A stretch of 12,277 bases of DNA from Alterirhizorhabdus sp964247265 (GTDB taxonomy: Bacteria; Pseudomonadota; Alphaproteobacteria; Sphingomonadales; Sphingomonadaceae). This document shows positions 6,657 to 12,277 of this stretch, in pieces. The notes below the pieces were generated by a model, which saw nothing but the letters and a program-made list of their open reading frames with translations, was not told where the DNA came from and made no database searches. The stretch is taken from the NCBI GenBank assembly GCA_964247265.1, contig CAXTTS010000084.1:1-12277 (forward strand). The letters run 5' to 3'. A program made the position numbers and the translations under genes. How positions within the stretch are numbered: position 1 is the first letter of the stretch; every line of letters begins with the position of its first letter.

Positions 6657-7937
6657 ATGCGCAACTTCAACATCGAAATCGATGCGGACGGGATCGCCGT
6701 CGTCAGGTTCGACATTCCCGGCCGATCGATGAACGTCATCACAGCGGAGACGCAGGCGGACCTCGTCGTCCTCGCCGCACGGATCGCCGAGGATCCCGCG
6801 ATCACCGGCGCGGTACTCGTCTCGGGCAAGAGCAGCGGCTTTTGTGCCGGGGCTGATCTCGGCGAGATGGAGCATGATATCGCACAGTGGCGGGCGGCCG
6901 ACACGCAGGCGGAACTCAGCGCGGGAGTGGCCACGGCGGGGCGTTATTCCCGTGCCCTCAGATTGCTCGAAACCTGTGGCAAGCCTCTGGCGGCCGCCGT
7001 CGGCGGGTTGGCGCTGGGCGGTGGGCTGGAACTGGCGCTGGCCTGCCCAATCCGCGTGGGGATCGACGATCCTAAACTGCGACTGGCCTTCCCCGAAGCG
7101 ACCATCGGACTGATGCCGGGGGCTGGCGGGACGCAGCGCCTGCCCCGCTTGATGGGCATCGCCCGCGCGCTGCCCTATCTGCTGGAGGGTACGCTTATTC
7201 CCCCGGCCGTGGCCGTGGAGACGAGGATATTGCATGAGATCGTTCCGGCATCCTCACTAGTCGAGGCGGCAAAGGCCCGGGTGCGCGGGTCGATCGATCC
7301 GGCCGCGTCGTGGGACCGCAAGGGCTTCACGCTGGTCGGCGGGCTGCCGCACAGCGATGCTGGATACCGGGCTGTTCCATTCGCCATTGCGGCTGTGGCG
7401 GGAACGTCGGGTTCGAATCATCCGGCGAAGGCGAATATATTGCGCGCGGTCTATGAGGGCGTTCAGGTGCCGATCGACGCCGGGTTGCGGATCGAAAGCC
7501 GCTATTTCTTCAACACGGTCCGTTCGGCGCAGGCGGCGAGCATGATCGCCACATCGTTCACCACGCGCCAGAACGCCGCAAAAGCGGGCACGTCGCTCGA
7601 CAATCCAGTCTATGCGAAACGCTTGCGCGACGCGTGGGACGGCGAGGCCGCAATGCTGGTCGACGAGGGCCTGCCGGCCACTCTCGTTCGGCAAGTCGCC
7701 GGTCATGCAGGGGGGTGGGCGCCTCTTGTCGACGAACGAGGGCAAAGATCGCCGCATCATGATCTGCCGGATCCAGTCACCTTGACGCGCATCCGCGATC
7801 GCCTGTTCCTCGCTGTGGAAAGCGCCGCCAAGGCAGCTATCGACGATGGCGTGGTCGCCGGGTCCGGAATCGCCAATCTCCTGGCGGTTCAGGCGGGCTT
7901 CCCGGTCTGGACGGGTGGGCCGATCCGTGGCGGGTAA
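6657..7937 (+). CDS. FadB/FadJ-like protein: enoyl-CoA hydratase domain plus partial 3HCDH C-terminal domain, Rossmann domain missing
   Basis: A 426-residue product. Residues 1-200 form a complete crotonase-fold hydratase with the oxyanion CAGAD loop (63-67), GGGLELALAC (121-130) and FPEATIGLMPGAGG (145-158). Glu125 and Glu147 match the two catalytic glutamates of the family, so hydration of trans-2-enoyl-CoA is expected. Residues 255-305 follow the linker helix of multifunctional enzymes (NILRAVYEG...ESRYF). In FadB/FadJ the NAD-binding domain (GxGxMG) should come next, but here the chain passes directly at about 310-315 into helices resembling the 3HCDH C-terminal domain (GEAAMLVDEGLP; IRDRLFLAVESAA; FPVWTGGP at 415-422). 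It stops there, about 50 residues short of usual. The full-length family is about 700 residues. The frame is intact, so it may be a working monofunctional hydratase or a decaying gene. It is the last gene of the + strand operon. Confidence 0.85.
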   Translation: MRNFNIEIDADGIAVVRFDIPGRSMNVITAETQADLVVLAARIAEDPAITGAVLVSGKSSGFCAGADLGEMEHDIAQWRAADTQAELSAGVATAGRYSRALRLLETCGKPLAAAVGGLALGGGLELALACPIRVGIDDPKLRLAFPEATIGLMPGAGGTQRLPRLMGIARALPYLLEGTLIPPAVAVETRILHEIVPASSLVEAAKARVRGSIDPAASWDRKGFTLVGGLPHSDAGYRAVPFAIAAVAGTSGSNHPAKANILRAVYEGVQVPIDAGLRIESRYFFNTVRSAQAASMIATSFTTRQNAAKAGTSLDNPVYAKRLRDAWDGEAAMLVDEGLPATLVRQVAGHAGGWAPLVDERGQRSPHHDLPDPVTLTRIRDRLFLAVESAAKAAIDDGVVAGSGIANLLAVQAGFPVWTGGPIRGG

Positions 7938-7949
7938 CAGGTGCGACGG

Positions 7950-7963
7950 GGCTCATGTGAGCC
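7950..7963 (+). terminator. Weak hairpin just after the operon's last gene
   Basis: GGCTC-ATGT-GAGCC forms a short perfect stem 13 bases after the stop of the hydratase gene. There is no T-run, so intrinsic termination would be poor; it could assist Rho or protect the 3' end. Low confidence. Confidence 0.25.
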
Positions 7964-7990
7964 TCCTCGCGACGGGTGATCTATCGCGAC

Positions 7991-8347
7991 TTAAATGGCA
8001 GGAGGGGTGCTAGTCCCTCGGTAGCGAGTTGGCGCACCCTGACACGCGCCTTCAACCGCGCCGAAGGCGAACAGCTCGTGCAGCACCACGTCGATCAGCG
8101 CCGTCATCGCTGCGTCACGCACGGCCTGCGGCGCGTCGGTCAGGGTTTCGATCGATTGCCCCTCGACGAAAGTCATCGCCAGCACATGCCGGGTGGTGAG
8201 GCCATCCTCCAGCTCCGGCACGATGTAGCGCGCATCTCCGGCGAGCAGCGTGCCGAAGCGGCGCAGCTCGCTGCCCTCACGCAGATAGTCCGTCTCGTCC
8301 GGCAGCTGGCACTTATTCAAGCTTGCCAAATCCTCTGGCGAACTCAT
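7991..8347 (-). pseudogene. Fragment of an ABC1/UbiB/AarF-family atypical kinase
   Basis: An open stretch of up to 118 codons overlaps the end of speH. Residues about 17-96 resemble an internal piece of the ABC1/UbiB kinase fold: TDYLREGSELRRF, then YIVPELEDGLTTRHVLAMTFVEGQ, then a helix ending VVLHELFAFG. These normally precede the catalytic MQTDPNFANY region, which is absent. The N-terminal KxGQ motif and all the downstream catalytic residues are also missing. The first residues come from sequence shared with the speH 3' end, and the last ~20 after the break at about 8058 are unrelated. A full member has about 430-550 residues, so this is an internal fragment and cannot be an active kinase. 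It probably arrived or was trimmed by deletion on both sides. Confidence 0.55.
8003..8040 (+). repeat. Compound inverted repeat between convergent gene remnants
   Basis: The outer arms GGGTGC (8005-8010) and GCACCC (8034-8039) enclose an inner hairpin CTCG-GTAG-CGAG (8017-8028). The element sits between the end of the + strand operon and the break point of the UbiB-like fragment (about 8058). It could be a bidirectional terminator, a piece of a mobile-element end, or a small structured RNA; no T-run supports the first. I do not recognise it as a known family. Confidence 0.3.
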
Positions 8348-8675
8348 GCTGTTGCACTTTTGTCGGACGCAATCCGCCGACGATTACGGCAAGTGCCGCG
8401 TCGAGATTGTGCCGTGCGCCGCAAAGGAAGAAATCGAGCGCCGCATAGCCATGCTCAGGCCAGGTGTGGATCGAGATGTGCGATTCAGCGAGCATTGCGA
8501 CGGTGATGCCGGCGCCCGCGCCGAACGTGTGCAGCCTGGTTTCCAGCAAGGTGGCGTCTGCCGCTCGCGCCGCTTCGGCGAGGAGAGGTTCGATAAGGGC
8601 AGGAACGTCCAGCTGCCCGCAGCCATGGAGATCGGCGATCAGGTGCCGTCCATGATAAGGAGAGGGCGCAATCAT
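8313..8675 (-). CDS. speH: S-adenosylmethionine decarboxylase proenzyme (SpeH/SpeD type 1b)
   Basis: A 120-residue pyruvoyl enzyme precursor that decarboxylates S-adenosylmethionine, giving the aminopropyl donor for spermidine synthesis. The start (GRHLIADLHGC) and the processing motif AESHISIHTWPEHG are typical. Self-cleavage should occur between Glu64 and Ser65, with Ser65 becoming the pyruvoyl group. His70 and Cys85 (FFLCG) match the His68/Cys83 pair of the Thermotoga enzyme. Length is normal for the bacterial short form. The ATG at 8675 overlaps the stop of the upstream oxidoreductase remnant (ATGA), implying translational coupling. No spermidine synthase is seen in the window. In many Proteobacteria this gene form sits in a cluster with an FAD/NAD(P)-binding protein, an aminopropyltransferase and DUF350/PspA-type genes, which fits the neighbour here. 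Intact, although both neighbours are broken. Confidence 0.92.
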   Translation of the reverse strand: MIAPSPYHGRHLIADLHGCGQLDVPALIEPLLAEAARAADATLLETRLHTFGAGAGITVAMLAESHISIHTWPEHGYAALDFFLCGARHNLDAALAVIVGGLRPTKVQQHEFARGFGKLE

Positions 8676-9234
8676 ATAAGCGTCTCGTGGGGCAAGCCGA
8701 GGTGGGTCATAGCGGCCTCGGCGGCTCGGGTGCCGTGATAATGCGCTTCCTCGAAGATCGATATGCCGCTCAGATCGCTGTGCGCCACGAATAGCGGCGG
8801 TGCGGGGCGGGCGGCAGCGGCGCTGCCCCAGATTAAGCCGGGGGCGGGGCGGATCATCGCATGTCCCCAGCGCCACAGGTCGATGCGGCGGATCGCGCCC
8901 GCGAGATCGGGGTTCATCGCCAGCAGATCGTCGCGCACGATCGCTTGCCATTCGGCGGGGGCGCGTTCGGCCATCAGGCGTCGCGCGTCAGCGGGGCGCA
9001 TGGTGGAGAGCGGCATGTACCAGGTGAGTACGGTGCCGACCGGGCGCATGTCGAGCGACTGGTGCGTCGCCACGACATAGCCGAGGGACGGCGACGTGGC
9101 CGAGACATTGTCCCAAGCGACCTGGGTTCCGCGTCCGCCGGGCAGGCGATCGACGGTGACGTTGGCGACTACCCACGGCGCATAGCCGAACCCGGACGCT
9201 GGTGGCACAAGTGCGGGCGCGAAGCGTGCGCGAC
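8672..9234 (-). pseudogene. C-terminal half of an FAD-dependent (amine oxidase-like) oxidoreductase, 5' truncated
   Basis: The last ~188 residues resemble the C-terminal part of the NAD(P)/FAD-binding oxidoreductases encoded next to SAM decarboxylase genes. Recognisable segments are YAPWVVANVTVDRLP, AWDNVSATSPSLGYVVATHQS, VLTWYMPLS, RRIDLWRWGHAMIRP and the FAD-proximal FVAHSDLSGISIFEEA...HGTRAAEAAM. The N-terminal GxGxxG dinucleotide-binding half is missing. The frame stays open upstream to about 9487, but that stretch has no family resemblance and overlaps an unrelated + strand pseudogene, so I place the break near 9235. The family usually has about 500 residues. The TGA overlaps the speH ATG. 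The product should be inactive without its FAD-binding half; its reading frame may persist because it feeds ribosomes to speH. Confidence 0.7.
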
Positions 9235-9399
9235 CGGTGGCGTCGCCCTGCAGCGGCGAGCGTCCGAGACGGGTGCGGACCGGTTCTGCGCGGCAACGGC
9301 CAAGCAGCTCGCCGCATTCGCGGACGACATTGTTCACGATATGCGCCAGTTCTGGAACACCGAAAGACGATCGGCACGCGCGCGTTGGTGGTGCGAGAT

Positions 9400-10099
9400 G
9401 CGCGCGAGGCGCATATATCCTGGCCCAACACGGGCCGAACCCGCCGGTGTCGATCGAGGCGCTCGCCGTCGAGCTCTGCGGCAGCACGGGCGACCAGCCC
9501 GTCTCGATCTAAGTCGAACACGAGAGCATCGACGAGGCGCTGCGGCCAGGCAAGGTGCTCGAATATGCACCGGCGCCCTATCGGTACGCGGGTTACCAGT
9601 TCAGGTTCCGGGACCGATATGCGGACCAAACACCGGCCATTGCCGAACTTGCCGCGCTTGGGCCACGGGACGCATCAGCGATCTCGCTGTGGCAATCGCC
9701 GAGAGCGCATCGGAGGGACAGGCCGCCGTCCTCGCGCGTCTCGGACGTGACCCTGAGACACAGGTCGTCATTCCGACAGCGGGCGGCGACATCTCGGCCA
9801 CGCTCTACTGGCGGGACGGATACATCGAGGCGGAGGCCTCGATGCCGGGCCGCTTGGAAGCCTATCACGGCCACATCGGGCTTCCGGCAACGGTCATGAC
9901 CGCGCTCGTCGGGCGGCAGCTCGGCGACGTTGCGGCGCTGCCCTTTCGGCTTCCGACCCCCGTACAAAATGTCGAGGAGAACAGCGACAGCTGACTGCAG
10001 TTCACCTTCCACTATGGCGATTCGCTCGTGAACTGCGGCACCAGCGAGATCTGGCCCGAGCCGACGGATGAACGGCAGGAGGTAAGCGTGGAGGTCTGA
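9400..10099 (+). pseudogene. Unidentified pseudogene with two in-frame stops and a frameshift
   Basis: Protein-like segments line up along the + strand across broken frames. Frame 3 gives GPNPPVSIEALAVELCGSTG, a TAA at 9510-9512 and then VEHESIDEALRPGKVLEY...AIAELAALG. Near 9665-9690 the coding sense moves to frame 2 (a loss of one base would do it): ISDLAVAIAESASEGQAAVL...DISATLYWRDGYIEAEA. A TGA at 9992-9994 interrupts frame 2, which then continues LQFTFHYGDSLVNCGTSEIW to a TGA at 10097-10099. The TAA could derive from GAA and the TGA from TGG by one change each. The 5' end is unclear; segments at about 9290-9410 (AKQLAAFADDIVHDMRQFW in frame 2) may belong to the same gene. I do not recognise the family; plasmid/integrative-element hypothetical proteins are a guess. 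Confidence 0.5.
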
Positions 10100-10159
10100 G
10101 GCAGGGGGGCAGGACGCCAATCACGTGTCCCGACGGTACGGCCGAGCCCGATCTCGTGG

Positions 10160-10297
10160 TCACAAGGCGAGCTCTCCTGCGTCGAGATTATACCGCCGGC
10201 GCGTTTCGTCGGCGCTGAGCAGATCGTCCTCGATCGCGGCGACCACCGTCGCCTTCATGGCCGACGTCCAGCGGCGATTGAAGCGGTGAGGCAGGTC
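10160..10297 (-). pseudogene. Truncated DUF1153/SciP-like small regulator
   Basis: The stretch DLPHRFNRRWTSAMKATVVAAI then LLSADETRRRYNLDAGEL resembles the core of DUF1153 proteins (DLPPP...RWVIRRKAEVVAAV...GLLSLEEACRRYxLTVEEF), a family that includes SciP, the small alphaproteobacterial protein that restrains CtrA-dependent transcription. The usual ending (FLSWQ... LRVTRIQHYR) is missing: the frame stops after GELAL. No convincing start lies at the expected N-terminus; an ATG at 10258 is inside the helix. It therefore looks like a fragment trimmed at the 3' end and probably the 5' end. A helix-turn-helix piece of an IS3-type transposase is a less likely alternative. Confidence 0.4.
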
Positions 10298-10461
10298 TTC
10301 TTCGGTGGCTGCTTCGAGCAGGTGCTGGAAGGGCCGCTGGGCGTGGTGGAAGCCGCTTTCGCGCGCATCCGGCTGAGTGGCGCGAGTTCGCGGATGCGGT
10401 TGTTCCCTGGGCAATAATCCTCGATTATGCCACTCGGGTTGGTGAGAACCCTGGTGGGACC

Positions 10462-10842
10462 ATGCCGCGAAAGCCATATAACGATGTCAGCGCCGACGAG
10501 ATCAGACAGGCGCTGACTGCCTCCTGCGGCCTGATGAGCGTTGCGGCGCGAAGGCTCGGGATGACGAGGCGCCGGCTCAGGGCCAGACTGGATACCGATC
10601 CCGCGCTGCAGGATGCCGTTCACGACGCAGAGGCAGAGATGGTGGAACTGGCCGAGTTCACGCGGCGAGAGAATGCCATGAACGGCAAGGGGGTCGTTGC
10701 CTTCCTGAAGAGCATGGGCTGGCCGCACTTCCAGCGGGAGCAAAAGCCGGTACTGTCGGGCAGACTGACCGAAGAGGAATATGTGCGGTTCTTGGCGACC
10801 GGCAAGCTGCCTGAACCGGGCAAGGCAGAGCGCTCGCGCTAG
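10462..10842 (+). CDS. Small Fis-type helix-turn-helix protein, phage/integrative-element type
   Basis: 126 residues. Residues about 11-45 form a Fis-like helix-turn-helix (IRQALTASCG-LMSVAARRLGMTRRRLRARL) followed by DPALQDAVHDAEAEMVELAE and a helix KGVVAFLKSMG. This arrangement is common in small proteins of phages and integrative elements that number their repeats IxxAL...G.xSxAARxLG...LRxRI...P.LxxAxxDAxE, some annotated as terminase small subunit-like. DNA binding is expected; the role is unknown. The start is ATG 10462 with GGTGGGA a few bases ahead. The C-terminal 25 residues (LTEEEYVRFLATGKLPEPG) are charged and unstructured-looking. It converges on the next gene and the stops overlap in a CTAG palindrome. 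No terminase large subunit, integrase or capsid gene is visible nearby. Confidence 0.7.
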   Translation: MPRKPYNDVSADEIRQALTASCGLMSVAARRLGMTRRRLRARLDTDPALQDAVHDAEAEMVELAEFTRRENAMNGKGVVAFLKSMGWPHFQREQKPVLSGRLTEEEYVRFLATGKLPEPGKAERSR

Positions 10843-11945
10843 CCGCGCTGGCTGCGATGAACGAGCCGGTGGGCCTTTGCCGATGCGAACCGCCCCTCGC
10901 GCAGCAGCAGATAGTCGGCGCGGTGGCCGGTCACCGGGCATTGCAGATACCAGCGTGCGCCTTTCGCGCCCGGGTTCGTCGCCACGAGGTCGACGAGCAG
11001 GCGCTGGAACGACGACCCACCCTCGTGGCCGAGCTCCAGCAGCAGGAACGGCTTCAGCGGATCCCGAAAGTCGGCGACGAGCAGCACGGGCGGAACGTCG
11101 CCGGAGGCATCCCTCCAGACCAGCGAGTGGGTCCAGACCTCTGCCCCGTGCATCCTCGTGGCGAGGTCCAGCACGCGCAGATCCAGCGCCGGATAGTCCT
11201 CGAGGATGCCGGCCGGCGCGGGCACAAACGCCGGCGTGCTGCGGATGGTCGGTATTCTCCAGCTCTCCGCCGGAAACCTGCTCTGCCTAGCCAGCCGTTC
11301 TGCGCCGGGATTCTCTTCGCCATCGAGCAGGGCAGCCGCGGTGGAGCAGGGCCCCGACAGCCGGTTGGAACGAAGCTTCGAACGCTCCCTCGCTTCCTGC
11401 CGTTCGGCCAGCCTGACAAGACGGATCCGGGCATCGTCCCGGACAGGCAGGGGCGCCTGCTCGCTTTCGGCTACCAGCCGGAGCAGTTTTTCGCGGTTTT
11501 TGCCGCGCGCTTTCGGCCAGCCGTCGGTCCCGGCGAGCCGCCCGAGTGCTTCCGTCAGCTTGCGTATCCTGCGATCGACATGGGATCCTTCGTTGCCGGA
11601 GAGATATCCCCGCTGGCTCCAGAACACCCTGGAGGCGAAGCGCCCGTCGAACAGGTGCAGCTGCCGTACGGCGATGACCTCCTCGGGGCACAGGAGGTAA
11701 GGCATTGTCACGGCACCCTGCTGACTGAAGCAGACGAAGATACACTGCCGTCGCGGTTGCCCATTGTCCCGGAACGCCAGATCAAGCCGGATCGATTTGT
11801 CGCTTCGGTCGGCAATCGTTATGACCACCACGATACCCCGTAACGAGACTGGAACATGATCGCCCGCCCGACCGCCCGGAACGCCCGCTTTTTTCAGATC
11901 ATCGATGGTGATCACCGGGTGATCTTCGATCCGGCTGTGGTGCAC
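10839..11945 (-). CDS. Uncharacterised 368-residue protein with a duplicated GRFAS...SQRG module
   Basis: No function recognised. The N-terminus VITIDDLKKAGVPGG (11-25) looks like a short helical entry domain. Two similar modules are visible: residues about 95-113 (LHLFDGRFASRVFWSQRG) and 345-368 (YLLLREGRFASAKAHRLVHRSQRG). The second follows RWYLQCPVTG (331-340). In related hypothetical proteins as I know them, comparable blocks carry CxxC zinc-ribbon pairs (RWxFxCPxCGxR...GGRFxCRxCxxLxYxSQ). Here most of those cysteines are replaced, leaving Cys336 and, around module one, Cys68, Cys72 and Cys86. The middle (about 120-215) is charged and helical. I start it at GTG 11945 with AAGG 7 bases ahead; GTG 11915, before ITIDDL, is an alternative. 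It converges with the HTH gene. Probably an accessory or mobile-element gene. Confidence 0.6.
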   Translation of the reverse strand: MHHSRIEDHPVITIDDLKKAGVPGGRAGDHVPVSLRGIVVVITIADRSDKSIRLDLAFRDNGQPRRQCIFVCFSQQGAVTMPYLLCPEEVIAVRQLHLFDGRFASRVFWSQRGYLSGNEGSHVDRRIRKLTEALGRLAGTDGWPKARGKNREKLLRLVAESEQAPLPVRDDARIRLVRLAERQEARERSKLRSNRLSGPCSTAAALLDGEENPGAERLARQSRFPAESWRIPTIRSTPAFVPAPAGILEDYPALDLRVLDLATRMHGAEVWTHSLVWRDASGDVPPVLLVADFRDPLKPFLLLELGHEGGSSFQRLLVDLVATNPGAKGARWYLQCPVTGHRADYLLLREGRFASAKAHRLVHRSQRG

Positions 11946-12000
11946 GGTCTGGCCTTGATAGACGGGTTACGGGCTTAAGGCCACTATTAGCGCCGAAACA

Positions 12001-12043
12001 CCGGGAGCGGAACCGCCCTGAAAAGCAGACGGGTTCGCTCCGG
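12001..12043 (+). repeat. Long imperfect inverted repeat (12-bp stem with two bulges)
   Basis: CCGGGAGCGGAACC (12001-12014) pairs with GGTTCGCTCCGG (12032-12043). The two arms match over 12 base pairs if two single G residues bulge out, leaving a 17-base loop. The arm length is well above chance for a short intergenic stretch. It could be an RNA stem or a protein-binding palindrome. Confidence 0.45.
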
Positions 12044-12163
12044 ACTGCGTGGCGCACCACCGTTTCTATCGTTCCTTATCAAAGACTTAGCCTTCGGGCG
12101 TGGGCCAAATTGTCCCCGCTTTTCCGGGGGTTTGCGGGCACCGGAAAGCTGGAGTGGAGCCGG

Positions 12164-12184
12164 GAGACTGGCGTCTCGGTTTTT
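12164..12184 (+). terminator. Candidate intrinsic terminator
   Basis: GAGAC (12164-12168), loop TGGC, GTCTC (12173-12177), then GG and five T (12180-12184). CC at 12160-12161 can extend the stem against GG with a two-base bulge. It reads on the + strand, where no gene is seen upstream in the preceding 200 bases, so it may end a short RNA or stop readthrough. The stem is short, so efficiency is uncertain. Confidence 0.45.
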
Positions 12185-12277
12185 GTGGGTCGGAAATGCG
12201 GCGCCGTCTCTAAGGGCCATTTTCCAAACTCCACTCTCTGGTCTGCGCTTTGATGATGCCGGCGCAATAAAGAAGCC

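Larger units (their letters stand above)
11946..12277. other. Gene-free stretch with several inverted repeats
   Basis: I see no convincing coding region on either strand. The open frames here are short and lack family resemblance or ribosome sites. The stretch contains a 6-base inverted repeat next to the - strand gene start (GGCCTT 11951-11956 / AAGGCC 11977-11982), a long hairpin (12001-12043), a GC hairpin (12114-12129) and a terminator-like hairpin (12164-12184). It may hold a small RNA, the promoter region of the - strand gene, or a boundary of a mobile segment. Confidence 0.5.

Noticed and set aside
8346..8738. + strand open frame across speH
   Set aside because: It is antisense to the SpeH processing motif and catalytic residues; the product is unlike any family and has no ribosome site.
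10255..10941. - strand open frame opposite the HTH gene
   Set aside because: The + strand product has a coherent HTH and normal codon pattern; the antisense product is low in structure and runs across two unrelated regions.
1..12277. tRNA, rRNA, CRISPR array or complete insertion sequence
   Set aside because: I saw no regularly spaced direct repeats, no tRNA-like cloverleaf, no rRNA sequence and no intact transposase or integrase on either strand.

Overview
The window looks like part of an alphaproteobacterial chromosome, most likely a sphingomonad (Sphingomonadales). The basis is a high-GC sequence throughout, GTG/ATG starts that overlap the previous stop, a single-chain indolepyruvate:ferredoxin oxidoreductase, and families (EthD-domain proteins, DUF1153/SciP, EthD/SDR/thiolase catabolic clusters) typical of that group. 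The taxonomic call is inference; no rRNA, tRNA or housekeeping marker is present.

Region 1 (1-7937, all + strand) is one tightly packed catabolic operon that begins upstream of the window. It encodes the C-terminal part of a fused IorAB-type 2-oxoacid:ferredoxin oxidoreductase, an aldehyde dehydrogenase, an EthD domain fused to a short-chain dehydrogenase (SDR), a second EthD-type protein, two 36-codon ORFs, a thiolase and a multifunctional enoyl-CoA hydratase-like protein. Most joints are start/stop overlaps, so translational coupling is likely. The set suggests acyl-CoA formation and beta-oxidation-like cleavage of a carboxylic or cyclic substrate that I cannot name. Three members look internally deleted without loss of frame. 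The 36-codon ORF at 5333 carries the N-terminus and the C-terminus of a type II 3-hydroxyacyl-CoA dehydrogenase with the middle missing. The 36-codon ORF at 5226 may be a MaoC-type hydratase treated the same way. The FadB/FadJ-like protein has its hydratase domain and part of its C-terminal domain but no NAD-binding Rossmann domain. The hydratase and thiolase steps therefore remain, while both 3-hydroxyacyl-CoA dehydrogenases of the cluster are gone.

Region 2 (about 7938-9235, - strand) is a damaged polyamine-related segment: an intact S-adenosylmethionine decarboxylase proenzyme gene (speH), preceded through an ATGA overlap by the C-terminal half of an FAD-dependent oxidoreductase and followed by a fragment of an ABC1/UbiB-type kinase cut at both ends.

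Region 3 (about 9235-10300) is a gene graveyard: a + strand pseudogene with two in-frame stops and a frameshift, then a - strand fragment of a DUF1153/SciP-like regulator.

Region 4 (10462-11945) holds two convergent accessory genes that share a CTAG stop: a small Fis-type HTH protein like those of phages and integrative elements, and a 368-residue uncharacterised protein with a duplicated GRFAS...SQRG module.

Region 5 (11946-12277) has no convincing gene but contains several inverted repeats, ending in a terminator-like hairpin with a T-run. Regions 2-4 read as a rearranged, horizontally influenced boundary next to the catabolic operon.
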